A stretch of 43,258 bases of DNA from Thiogranum sp. (GTDB lineage: Bacteria > Pseudomonadota > Gammaproteobacteria > DSM-19610), in the NCBI GenBank assembly GCA_024102665.1, contig JAGFJP010000086.1:1-43258 (forward strand), written 5' to 3'. The notes beneath the pieces were generated by a model that was not told the DNA's origin, ran no database searches, and saw only the letters and a program-made list of their open reading frames with translations. Positions 31,415-40,191 of the stretch are shown here, piece by piece. Each line of letters starts with the position of its first letter. Positions within the stretch are counted from its first letter, which is position 1. Both the position numbers and the translations under genes were made by a program.

Positions 31415-32727
31415 CTTCACTGCGTTCGCGCCTCGGCGCCGGGATGGTGGTGAGCCTGGTGGTGATGATCGGGCTGTTGCTGGTGGTCGCCGGTGTTTCG
31501 GTGCGTGCGCTGATGGAGCAGCAGGTGGCGTCGCGGCTGGCACACGACGGCGAAACCCTGCTGGGCGGTCTCGATATCAGCGCCGACGGCAGCATCACGC
31601 TGGACACGCGCCGCGTCCAGGGCATCTATCAGCAACCGTTCTCCGGGCATTACTTTATCATCGACGTCGAAGGCGAGATCATCCGTTCGCGTTCGCTGTG
31701 GGACGTCACGCTGCAGGTGCCGGAGGTCGAGACCGGAGAGACCCGCCTCACTTATATCGATGGGCCCGAACAGCAGCCGCTGCTGCTGTGGACCAGCGCG
31801 TTTCGCAAACAGGACCACCGCGTGCGCCTGGCGGTGGCCGAAGACCTGGTGGTGATGCGCAGCGGCACGCGGCAACTGCAATTGCGCCTGCTCGGCTGGG
31901 CGCTGGTCGTCACCTTTCTGCTGCTGCTGGTGCAGCAGTACATCGTCTCGCGCACATTGCGCCCGGTGGCCGCTGCAGCCGATGAGGTGGCGCGCCTTTC
32001 GCAAGGCGACATCAGCGCCCTGTCCGAACAGGTGCCCGACGAAGTGCGGCCGCTGGTGGCGGAGATCAACAAGCTGCTGCGCCGCCAGCAGCAACGGCTG
32101 CAGCGTTCGCGCGAAGCGCTCGGCAACCTGGCGCACGCCATCAAGACGCCGTTGACGCTGCTGCAACAGATCGCCGGCGGTAAGGAAGCGCCCGATGCCA
32201 CAACCATGCGTGCCGAAGTCAGGCAGTGCATCAGCCGCATCAACGAGCTGGTCGACAAGTCCTTGCGCCGCGCGCGGCTGGCCGGCGACAGTCTCGGCGT
32301 CAGCCGCTTCGATCTGGGCAGCGATTTGCCGATGCTGGTGGATACCGTTCAACGCCTGCACAAAGATAAGCCGGTGCGCTTTGGTCAGGACATCGGCAGC
32401 CTCAAACAGCTGCCACTGGAGCAGCAGGACGGCATGGAGTTGCTGGGCAATCTGCTCGACAACGCCTGGAAGTGGTCACGCGGCCGCGTGCAGCTGACGA
32501 TTGCCGATAGCGCCGGTGTGCAGATCAGGGTCGAGGATGACGGGCCCGGCGTCGATGCTTCGGCGCTGGCGGCGTTGACGCAGCGCGGGATGCGTCATGA
32601 CGAGAGCGTGCCGGGGCATGGCATCGGTCTGTCGATCGTCAAGGGCCTGGTGGAGGAACTCGGCGGCACGGTGACGTTCGGCGCCTCTGCGAAACTCGGC
32701 GGCCTGCGGGTCGAAATCCGGCTCTAG
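31411..32727 (+). CDS. PhoQ/QseC-type sensor histidine kinase
   Basis: A 438-residue membrane kinase beginning at GTG 31411, which overlaps the regulator's stop (GTGA). A first helix (8-30), a periplasmic sensory region of about 130 residues and a second helix (155-175) are seen. The dimer and phosphorylation site is NLAHAIKTPL with H242. ATP-binding motifs are GNLLDNAWKWS (N box), EDDGPGVD and HGIGLSIVKGLVEELGG. It should respond to an outside signal and phosphorylate the upstream regulator. A PhoQ-like acidic sensor patch was not seen. Confidence 0.94.
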   Translation: MTSLRSRLGAGMVVSLVVMIGLLLVVAGVSVRALMEQQVASRLAHDGETLLGGLDISADGSITLDTRRVQGIYQQPFSGHYFIIDVEGEIIRSRSLWDVTLQVPEVETGETRLTYIDGPEQQPLLLWTSAFRKQDHRVRLAVAEDLVVMRSGTRQLQLRLLGWALVVTFLLLLVQQYIVSRTLRPVAAAADEVARLSQGDISALSEQVPDEVRPLVAEINKLLRRQQQRLQRSREALGNLAHAIKTPLTLLQQIAGGKEAPDATTMRAEVRQCISRINELVDKSLRRARLAGDSLGVSRFDLGSDLPMLVDTVQRLHKDKPVRFGQDIGSLKQLPLEQQDGMELLGNLLDNAWKWSRGRVQLTIADSAGVQIRVEDDGPGVDASALAALTQRGMRHDESVPGHGIGLSIVKGLVEELGGTVTFGASAKLGGLRVEIRL

Positions 32728-32738
32728 CGCCAGAGGAC

Positions 32739-33416
32739 TCAATGCAAGCGGTAGCTCATGGCGTACTGCAGCCGCTGCGGACAGCTCAACTGGGGCGGCG
32801 GCGCCGGCAGGGGCGCGGCGCGCTTCACGGAACGTTCCGCGGCGTTGCGCAGCACGCCGTTCTCGCCTTCAACGTTCAGCGATTCCACGCCACCGTCACA
32901 GGCGATGTTCAGTTCCACCTCTAGACTGCCTTCCACCCGCTGGCGGCGCGCCGCCAGCGGGTAATGCTTGAATGCCTCGATGCGCGCCATTACGCGGCTG
33001 CGCCAGCTGTCCGTCAACCCTGCATAGTCTACGGCCGGTTGTGACTGCGCCGCGCCGGCGCCCGCGCTCGCCACCTGCGGCGTCTCCAAATGCGTGTCGG
33101 TTACCATCAGCTCTTTGCTGGCACGCGGCTGGGGAGCCTGCGCCACCACCGGTTGCGGATGCTTCATGGAGCGCTGCGGTTGCGGCAGATCCGGTACCGG
33201 CGTCACCGGTTCGACTGCTTGCGGCTGCGGTTCAGGCGGAGCGGGCAGGGCGGGCAGGGCGGGATTTGCGGCAATCACGATCTTGATCGGCATATGCACC
33301 ATGCCCTGATCACCGGCGCCTTCGCTTTTGCTGTGCGCGGACCAGTACCAGGCCGCTGCGCCGTGGGCCGCCAGCGACACCAGCAGAGCCATGGCGAAAA
33401 GCCCGCGTTGTGGCAT
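32739..33416 (-). CDS. TonB-like energy-transducer protein
   Basis: A 225-residue TonB-type protein. It has an N-terminal helix (about 5-24) in the inner membrane, a Pro-rich periplasmic linker (EPQPQAVEPVTPVPDLP and similar) and a C-terminal TonB domain with the conserved YPLAARRQRVEGSLEV segment. TonB relays the proton gradient to outer-membrane receptors. No exbB/exbD or receptor gene is near, so it may be a specialised copy. Two palindromes in the upstream region (33450-33465 and 33546-33560) could be operators. Confidence 0.85.
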   Translation of the reverse strand: MPQRGLFAMALLVSLAAHGAAAWYWSAHSKSEGAGDQGMVHMPIKIVIAANPALPALPAPPEPQPQAVEPVTPVPDLPQPQRSMKHPQPVVAQAPQPRASKELMVTDTHLETPQVASAGAGAAQSQPAVDYAGLTDSWRSRVMARIEAFKHYPLAARRQRVEGSLEVELNIACDGGVESLNVEGENGVLRNAAERSVKRAAPLPAPPPQLSCPQRLQYAMSYRLH

Positions 33417-33449
33417 GCGTGAGTCTCCGATTCGTAGAGCCGGTATTAT

Positions 33450-33465
33450 TGCATGTTGTCATGCA
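33450..33465. promoter_or_regulatory. Palindrome upstream of tonB-like gene
   Basis: TGCATG, 4 nt, CATGCA, beginning 34 nt before the tonB-like start codon on the minus strand. It could be an operator or a short hairpin. Confidence 0.3.
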
Positions 33466-33545
33466 GCGAGCATGCCCGGGTTGCATTTCCGGTCACTGTC
33501 TGCTTCGGGCGTCGCAGGCTCTGACGCGACTGTGTGAAATGACGC

Positions 33546-33560
33546 ATCACTGTCAGTGAT
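33546..33560. promoter_or_regulatory. Perfect 15-nt palindrome (possible operator)
   Basis: ATCACTGTCAGTGAT: seven-base arms around one base. It lies 130 nt upstream of the tonB-like gene and 66 nt beyond the end of the sigma-54 activator gene. No regulator is known to me for it; the placement fits an operator. Confidence 0.4.
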
Positions 33561-33625
33561 ATGGTGCAGCTGTCGCGCTGCCGCAAGCGCATCCCGCGAG
33601 CTGATTCCAGCACAGGATGGCAGGC

Positions 33626-34579
<954 letters not shown>

Positions 34580-34645
34580 ATCGTCCTGCCATAGGTACGG
34601 AAGCGGGATGCTATCTCCCGGGGGGCGGTGTCGCCTTGAGTTAGG

Positions 34646-35401
34646 TCAATCAGCTACCTGATGCACATGCCCGCCGTGGTCAACCAGCTGGCTATCAAAC
34701 CACAATGTCAGCAAGGCCATCAAGATCAGCAGCAGCCCGACCAGCATGCGCAGGCGCCGGTCGCGGGTGAAACGCGTGATCCAGCCGGTGAACAGGCCCG
34801 CCGTCATGACCGCCGGCAGCGTGCCCAGACCGAACAGGGCCATGTACAGCGCGCCCTGGACGGCATTTTCGGCCGACGCCGACCAGAGCAGTGTCGAGTA
34901 CACCAGCCCGCACGGCAGCCAGCCCCAGACAATCCCGAAACCAAACGCCTGGGCGACGGAACGCACCGGCAGCAGACGCTGCCCCAGCGGTTCGAGACGC
35001 CGCCACAGCGGGCTGCCGATACGCTCAAGTCCGGCGAAGCGCGGGAACCAGCCGGCCAGATACAGGCCGATGCCGATCAGCAGCAACGCCGCCAGTCCCT
35101 GCACCAGCGTATGGCCGTATTTCGGGCTGAGCATGTCGAACAGCCGGCTGCCCGCCAGGCCGATAAGCGCCCCGGCCGCCGAATAGCTGGTGATCCGGCC
35201 CAGGCTGTAGGCCGTCACGAAGCGCAGCAGCGCCCGGCGATTCTCGCGCACCGCCGGCGGCAGGCTCATCGACAGCGCGCCGATGATGCTGCCGCACATG
35301 CCCACGCAGTGCACTGCGCTGAACAGGCCTATGGTAAGCGGGACGAGAGTCGAGAATTCCACGTGGATCGGAAAAAACGCCAGCCGGGATAAAACAGACA
35401 A
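34646..35401 (-). CDS. Sulfite exporter TauE/SafE-type membrane protein
   Basis: A 251-residue, six-to-seven-helix membrane protein. HCVGMCGS (about 31-38) and WGWLPCGLVYS (about 165) are signatures of the DsbD-like/cbb3-associated branch (sometimes grouped with CcoS-type copper handling), not just general TauE sulfite exporters. The paired Cys/Met suggest copper or redox transfer. The start TTG 35401 is the longest option; a later GTG is possible. A psiE-like gene begins 120 nt away on the other strand. Confidence 0.82.
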   Translation of the reverse strand: MSVLSRLAFFPIHVEFSTLVPLTIGLFSAVHCVGMCGSIIGALSMSLPPAVRENRRALLRFVTAYSLGRITSYSAAGALIGLAGSRLFDMLSPKYGHTLVQGLAALLLIGIGLYLAGWFPRFAGLERIGSPLWRRLEPLGQRLLPVRSVAQAFGFGIVWGWLPCGLVYSTLLWSASAENAVQGALYMALFGLGTLPAVMTAGLFTGWITRFTRDRRLRMLVGLLLILMALLTLWFDSQLVDHGGHVHQVAD

Positions 35402-35520
35402 GATACCCGCTCGAACGGTGTTAGGGAAATGCAGCGGCAGCGCCTTTCCAATCTCCGGCTGTGTCGATATTATCCCTGGCTGACAAATGCCGCAGTGCCG
35501 GATGCCGGGGAAAACGCTTC

Positions 35521-35919
35521 ATGAATCAACTGAGAACTGTCGGGCACAAGGCGCTGACCTGGATTCAGGACCTGGGCCTGGTCATTATCGCTATCGCCAC
35601 CGTGATTGCCGTGGGATTCGAGGTCTCCTCCATGTTCGCGGCGCGGCTGGTGACCCTGGCGGATCTGCTGCTATTGTTTATCTATCTTGAAGTGCTGGCG
35701 ATGGTGTCGATCTATCTCGACTCCGGAAAGCTGCCGGTGCGAATGCCGCTTTACATCGCGATTGTCGCGCTGGCGCGTTACCTGATTCTGGATATGAAAA
35801 ACCTCGACACCTGGAGGATGCTGGGGATCGCCGGCGCAGCGTTGGTGATCGCGCTGGCAATCCTGGCCATTCGCTACGGACACACCCGCTTTCCCTACGA
35901 TAAAACGGAAGGCGGCTAG
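35521..35919 (+). CDS. PsiE-like membrane protein
   Basis: A 132-residue protein with four membrane helices (LGLVIIAIATVIAV, TLADLLLLFIYLEVLAMVSIYL, YIAIVALARYLILD, AALVIALAILAI). Phosphate-starvation-inducible PsiE is the best match; its function is unknown. GGGGA precedes ATG 35521. An upstream reading of the frame to 35461 is less likely. A GGDEF gene follows 21 nt downstream. Confidence 0.85.
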   Translation: MNQLRTVGHKALTWIQDLGLVIIAIATVIAVGFEVSSMFAARLVTLADLLLLFIYLEVLAMVSIYLDSGKLPVRMPLYIAIVALARYLILDMKNLDTWRMLGIAGAALVIALAILAIRYGHTRFPYDKTEGG

Positions 35920-35940
35920 GCGCGTTACAGGCGGTCCTGC

Positions 35941-36849
35941 ATGGCATTGAAGTTTCTCGATCGCGGGTTGTCGCGGCTGTCGCGCTTGCAGACAGTGGTT
36001 GTCGCCGCATTCGGCGTCGGTGTGATCGGCGTCTGCGACTATTCCATGGGCTACGAAGTGTCCATGTCATTGTTCTATCTCCTGCCGGTCGCCGTCGCTG
36101 CCTGGTACGCGGGACGCTGGTCGGGCGTCGCCATCGCCATACTTTCCTGTGTCAGCTGGTATGTCGCCGACCTGCTGGCCGGCAACCAGTATTCACACCC
36201 GGCGATCCCGGTGTGGAATTCGCTGGTGCGCCTGGGCTTCTTTCTGGTCAGCGGACTGTTGCTGACGATGCTGCGCAATGCGCTGTTCAACGAGCGGCAT
36301 CTGGCGCGTATCGACGATCTGACCGGCCTCTGGGGGCGGCGCGCGTTCGAGGAAAAGCTGGAGCACGACCTGGCGCTGGCCCAGCGCCACAACAGCGCGG
36401 TCACGCTCGCCTATCTCGATCTGGATGATTTCAAGGCCGTCAACGATGCCCGTGGTCACGCCGAGGGCGACCGGGTGTTGCGCACAGCCGGCTGGACGCT
36501 GAACAAACTCACCCGGCGCGTGGACACCGCGGCGCGGCTCGGCGGCGATGAGTTCGCCCTGATCCTGCCGGATACCGGACCCGAAGGCGCGCGCGAGGCT
36601 ATATCAAGTCTGATTCGCGAACTGCAGCAGGCTTTCGCCGCGATCGAAGTCGACATCTCCTGCAGCATCGGCGTTGTCAGTTTCCCGAATCCCGCGCTGT
36701 CGGCGGCGAGCGCGGTGGCCGCAGCAGATGCGCTCATGTATGAAGTCAAGCGCCAGGGCAAGGGCGCGGTTGCCTACAGCGTGTTCGGCGACCTGCCTGC
36801 GCCGGCCGCGGAGCCAGGCCCGGCGCATAATCAACCGTTGACCGGATGA
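35941..36849 (+). CDS. Membrane diguanylate cyclase
   Basis: A 302-residue protein with about four N-terminal membrane helices (residues 15-125) and a C-terminal GGDEF domain. GGDEF is at 201-205, preceded five residues earlier by an RxxD inhibitory site (RRVD). DDLTGLWGRRAFEE and DLDDFKAVNDARGHAEGD are typical. It should synthesise cyclic di-GMP under a membrane-sensed signal. Its stop overlaps the start of the next acetyltransferase gene (ATGA, 36846-36849). Confidence 0.93.
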   Translation: MALKFLDRGLSRLSRLQTVVVAAFGVGVIGVCDYSMGYEVSMSLFYLLPVAVAAWYAGRWSGVAIAILSCVSWYVADLLAGNQYSHPAIPVWNSLVRLGFFLVSGLLLTMLRNALFNERHLARIDDLTGLWGRRAFEEKLEHDLALAQRHNSAVTLAYLDLDDFKAVNDARGHAEGDRVLRTAGWTLNKLTRRVDTAARLGGDEFALILPDTGPEGAREAISSLIRELQQAFAAIEVDISCSIGVVSFPNPALSAASAVAAADALMYEVKRQGKGAVAYSVFGDLPAPAAEPGPAHNQPLTG

Positions 36850-37499
36850 GCGACAGGCGGCCAGGGCGTTCGAAAGTCCGGGACACCGGAACGGGTGTTG
36901 GCAACGCGGCGCGCTACCGGCCTGAAGTCAGAAAGGCAAGGCGCGAAAACTGTCGCGCCATCGCCGAGCTGGCGCTGATTGCCGGAGAAGGCATACCGGC
37001 TTACTTCTGGGAACAATCCAGGAAACCGGGTCAGGCGCTTGTAGAGGTCGGGGCGTTGAACGCCGCGTCGGAACAGGCCAATTTTTCCTGGCGCAACGCG
37101 CACCTTGCCCTGCTCGAAAACCGCATCGCCGGGATGCTCCTGGCATACCGGCTGCCGGCGGCGGAAGATGCGCAGGACCTCGAACAGTTCCCGGCCTTCA
37201 TTCGTCCGCTGATCGAACTGGAACAGTGTGTGCCGGGCAGTTTTTATATCAACATGCTCGCGGTTTACCCCAAGTATCGAGGACGCGGTGTCGGTACCCT
37301 GCTGATGAGTCTCGCCGACGGGCTTGCGGCACAGGTGGGTTGCGGCCTCATCAGTGTCGAGGTCTTTGCACAGAACGCCGGTGCGCTGCGGCTCTACCAG
37401 CGCCTGGGTTACCGTGTTGCGGAGCAGCGGGATGTTGTCGCGCATTCCTGTCATCCCTATACCGGCAAGGTGCTGCTGCTGACAAAACCAGCAACCTGA
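36846..37499 (+). CDS. GNAT-family acetyltransferase
   Basis: A 217-residue GNAT protein. Acetyl-CoA binding is shown by INMLAVYPKYRGRGVGTLLM and LISVEVFAQNAGALRLYQRLGYR. The first 35 residues are Arg-rich and may not be part of the fold. The ATG overlaps the end of the cyclase gene, implying coupled translation. The acceptor is unknown. Confidence 0.88.
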   Translation: MSDRRPGRSKVRDTGTGVGNAARYRPEVRKARRENCRAIAELALIAGEGIPAYFWEQSRKPGQALVEVGALNAASEQANFSWRNAHLALLENRIAGMLLAYRLPAAEDAQDLEQFPAFIRPLIELEQCVPGSFYINMLAVYPKYRGRGVGTLLMSLADGLAAQVGCGLISVEVFAQNAGALRLYQRLGYRVAEQRDVVAHSCHPYTGKVLLLTKPAT

Positions 37500-37507
37500 G
37501 GTAACGG

Positions 37508-38008
37508 ATGACGCGCAAACGCATAGGTGTCATCTCCGATACACACGGCCTGCTGCGCGAGCAAGCCATCGCCGCGTTGCGCGGTGTCGACGCCATTATC
37601 CACGCCGGCGACATCGGCAAACCCGGCGTCGTCGAGGCGCTGCGCGCCATCGCGCCGCTCACCGTCGTCAAGGGAAACGTCGACCGGGGTGAGTGGGCGG
37701 ATGCCTGCCCTGATGTCGCCATGACGGAAATCCTCGGTCATCGCATCTACGTGCTGCATAACCTGAAGGAACTGGCGATCGATCCGAGGGGCCTGTATTC
37801 CGTGGTCGTATCAGGCCACTCGCATATTCCGAAGCAGGAACACAAGGATGGCGTGCTCTATTTCAACCCTGGCAGCGCCGGCCCGCGGCGTTTCCGGCTG
37901 CCGGTCGGCATGGGCATGCTCACAGTCGAGAGAGATCGAGTGCACGGGGAACTCATCGAGTTCCGGCCCGACTATACTTCCTCCACCGCCAACAGAAGAT
38001 CGAGGTGA
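37508..38008 (+). CDS. YfcE/MJ0936-type metallophosphoesterase
   Basis: A 166-residue calcineurin-like phosphodiesterase. Metal ligands are visible: VISDTHG (D, H), HAGDIG (D), VKGNVDRGEW (N), HNLKE, and SGHSHIPK (two His), with NPGSAGPRRF at the end. YfcE homologues hydrolyse phosphodiesters. The Shine-Dalgarno GAGGTAA is strong. It is the third gene of a likely unit with the cyclase and acetyltransferase. Confidence 0.92.
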   Translation: MTRKRIGVISDTHGLLREQAIAALRGVDAIIHAGDIGKPGVVEALRAIAPLTVVKGNVDRGEWADACPDVAMTEILGHRIYVLHNLKELAIDPRGLYSVVVSGHSHIPKQEHKDGVLYFNPGSAGPRRFRLPVGMGMLTVERDRVHGELIEFRPDYTSSTANRRSR

Positions 38009-38013
38009 TCGCC

Positions 38014-38649
38014 ATGAGCTATCCAGACTGGAGAATTCGCGGGCCGGAGATCTCGACCTGTAACTGCAACTGGGGTTGCCCCTGCCAGTTCAACTCTGTG
38101 CCAACCCATGGACATTGCCGCGCCGGCGTGGCCATGCGTATCGACGAGGGCTTCTACGGGGACGTGCGGCTGGACCGGTTGCTCTGGTCGGCGCTGTTCG
38201 CCTGGCCGGGAGCGATTCACGACGGCGACGGCGAGGCGCTGATCATTCTCGATGAGCGCGCCGATGACGACCAGCAGGCAGCGCTGCTCAGTATTCTGTC
38301 GGGACAGAGTTCCCGGCCAGGCGCCACAGTGTTCAATGTTTTTGCCAGCACCTTGACCAGGCTGCACGACCCGGTGCGCGCGCCGATCCAGTTCGAAGTC
38401 GATGAGGCGAACTGGAAAGGCCACTTTTCCGTGCCCGGTTACATTGACGCCAATGCGTTGCCCATCGCCAACCCGGTGACCGGGGAGGCCCACCGGGCGC
38501 GCGTTTTCCTGCCGCATGGCTTCGAGTATCACGAGGCAGAGTTCGTCAGCAGCCGGACCCATGCCGAGGGACCGATCCCGCTTGACTGGAATATCGGTCA
38601 CGGCCATATCGCCATGATCGACATGACGCCGGCCGGTCCTGCGAACTGA
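38014..38649 (+). CDS. DUF1326 protein with CxCx3CxC motif
   Basis: About 211 residues from ATG 38014 (GAGGTG before it); a GTG at 38005 is an alternative. The DUF1326 hallmark is CNCNWGCPCQF with C16, C18, C22 and C24, likely to bind a metal or Fe-S-like centre or to be disulfide-bonded. The rest is soluble beta-rich with FEVDEANWKGHF and GYIDANALPIANPVTGE. Its function is unknown. It is 6 nt before the DUF2182 gene, a pairing that suggests one system. Confidence 0.88.
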   Translation: MSYPDWRIRGPEISTCNCNWGCPCQFNSVPTHGHCRAGVAMRIDEGFYGDVRLDRLLWSALFAWPGAIHDGDGEALIILDERADDDQQAALLSILSGQSSRPGATVFNVFASTLTRLHDPVRAPIQFEVDEANWKGHFSVPGYIDANALPIANPVTGEAHRARVFLPHGFEYHEAEFVSSRTHAEGPIPLDWNIGHGHIAMIDMTPAGPAN

Positions 38650-38655
38650 TCGTCT

Positions 38656-39462
38656 GTGGAAACGGCAAGCCATCCGTCCGCGCCGGGGCACGACTCCGGT
38701 TTTATTGAACAACTGGCGCGCCGCGACCGGCTGGTTGTCGCGGCGGGTTTGCTGCTGGTGACGCTGCTGGCCTGGGGGTACATGCTCGCCGGCGCCGGCA
38801 TGGACATGGGCGACATGGACATGAGCATGCCGATGCCCTGGTCGGCGGGCTATGCGACGCTAGTGTTCTTCATGTGGTGGATCATGATGGTGGCCATGAT
38901 GCTGCCGGGCGCCGCGCCGATGATTCTGCTGTTCGCGCTGGTCAATCGCAGGAGCCGGGCGGCCGGCGCACCCTGGGTCTCCACGACAGTTTTTGCACTG
39001 GGTTATCTTGTCGCCTGGGGCATGTTCAGCCTGCTCGCCACCGGCGCGCACTGGGCACTGGACCAGACCGGCTACCTGTCGCCCGACATGGCCAGCCAGA
39101 ACCGGCTGGTCGGCGGGTTGCTGCTGATGGCGGCCGGCATCTACCAGTTCACGCCCTGGAAACATGCCTGCCTCAGGCATTGCCGCGGGCCGCTGGACTT
39201 CATCACGCGTTACTGGCGGCCCGGCACTCGCGGCGCGCTGCAGATGGGGTTGCGGCACGGCGCGCTGTGCGTCGGTTGTTGCTGGGCGGTGATGGGACTG
39301 TTGTTCTACGGCGGTGTCATGAACCTGTACTGGATCATCGGCATCGCGCTGCTGGTGTTGCTGGAAAAGCTGGTGCCGGCGGGGGAGTTCCTCGGCGGCG
39401 TCAGCGGGACTCTGTTCATTATCTGGGGCTTGTGGTTGCTGGGGGATGCCGCAATCGCCTGA
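38656..39462 (+). CDS. DUF2182 multi-helix membrane protein
   Basis: A 268-residue protein starting at GTG 38656. It has six or more helices. A Met/Asp-rich stretch (GMDMGDMDMSMPMPW, about 49-62) and MMVAMMLPGAAPM are notable, as are KHACLRHCR and RHGALCVGCCWAVMGLL. These Cys, His and Met clusters resemble copper-handling proteins; DUF2182 members are described only as predicted metal-binding membrane proteins. It is paired with the DUF1326 gene. Confidence 0.88.
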   Translation: METASHPSAPGHDSGFIEQLARRDRLVVAAGLLLVTLLAWGYMLAGAGMDMGDMDMSMPMPWSAGYATLVFFMWWIMMVAMMLPGAAPMILLFALVNRRSRAAGAPWVSTTVFALGYLVAWGMFSLLATGAHWALDQTGYLSPDMASQNRLVGGLLLMAAGIYQFTPWKHACLRHCRGPLDFITRYWRPGTRGALQMGLRHGALCVGCCWAVMGLLFYGGVMNLYWIIGIALLVLLEKLVPAGEFLGGVSGTLFIIWGLWLLGDAAIA

Positions 39463-39480
39463 GGGCGGGTCAGGCCGCGT

Positions 39481-39514
39481 CAGTTGTCCGATCCGGACAG
39501 AGTCGGCTAGCATG
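39481..39514 (+). promoter_or_regulatory. Promoter-like repeat, copy A
   Basis: A 34-nt sequence that recurs at 41981-42014 with 30 of 34 bases identical (the last 21 identical, ending CGGCTAGCATG). TTGTCC (39484-39489), 18 nt and TAGCAT (39508-39513) read as a sigma70-like promoter. It lies 47 nt before the LysE-type gene. Confidence 0.55.
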
Positions 39515-39561
39515 GTTTGACATTCACCAGCGTAGACCGCCTTGAACCGGACGTGATATCC

Positions 39562-40191
39562 ATGCAGAGCAGCCTGAGCGCCGCCAGTATCGCCGCACTT
39601 GCCGGAGTCATGATCATGGGGGCCCTGATTCCCGGCGTCAGTGTGCTCGCGGTATCGGCAAGGTCAGCGGCATTCGGGCTTGCCCACGGTATTTCCACAT
39701 CACTGGGGATCCTGGTCGGCGACATCCTGTTCATACTGATCGCCATCTATGGGCTGTCGATGCTTGCGGGCCTGATGGGCGGTCACTTTGTCCTGATCAA
39801 GATCATCGGCGGCGCGTATCTCGTTTACCTCGGACTTAGGCTGTGGAAGTCGCGATCGACGTGCATGACGGTTGAAGAGCGCGGCGAAGCCTCTCTGCTG
39901 GCGAGTTTCATGACCGGGCTGCTGATTACGCTGGGCGACCAGAAAGCGATTCTGTTTTACCTCGGCTTCCTGCCCGCCTTCGTCGATCTGTCACGGACAT
40001 CACCTGCGGACACCGGCATTATTCTCGGCACCGCTGCTGTGGCGGTCGGCGGCCCGAAACTTTTTTACGCCTTCATGGCGCACCGGGCCGGCCGGCTTCT
40101 CGAGAGCGCCAGGGCAACAAGGACCCTGAACGTCATCGCCGGAAGTCTAATGGCTGCTGTCGGAGTGTTCCTGATTGCGCGCGCCCTGTGA
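39562..40191 (+). CDS. LysE/RhtB-type amino-acid exporter
   Basis: About 209 residues from ATG 39562. Six helices and the LysE-family motif are present: GALIPGVSVLAVSARSAAFGL at the start, HGISTSLGILVGDILF, and KIIGGAYLVYLGLRLWKS. It should export amino acids or similar small metabolites. An in-frame TTG at 39517 is less likely. Its stop overlaps the GTG start of the next gene by 4 nt (GTGA). Confidence 0.9.
   Translation: MQSSLSAASIAALAGVMIMGALIPGVSVLAVSARSAAFGLAHGISTSLGILVGDILFILIAIYGLSMLAGLMGGHFVLIKIIGGAYLVYLGLRLWKSRSTCMTVEERGEASLLASFMTGLLITLGDQKAILFYLGFLPAFVDLSRTSPADTGIILGTAAVAVGGPKLFYAFMAHRAGRLLESARATRTLNVIAGSLMAAVGVFLIARAL

Noticed and set aside
35401..35401. Whether the TauE-type gene starts at TTG 35401
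   Set aside because: Not rejected as a gene; a shorter start at an in-frame GTG (about 35362) is possible, and sequence alone does not decide.
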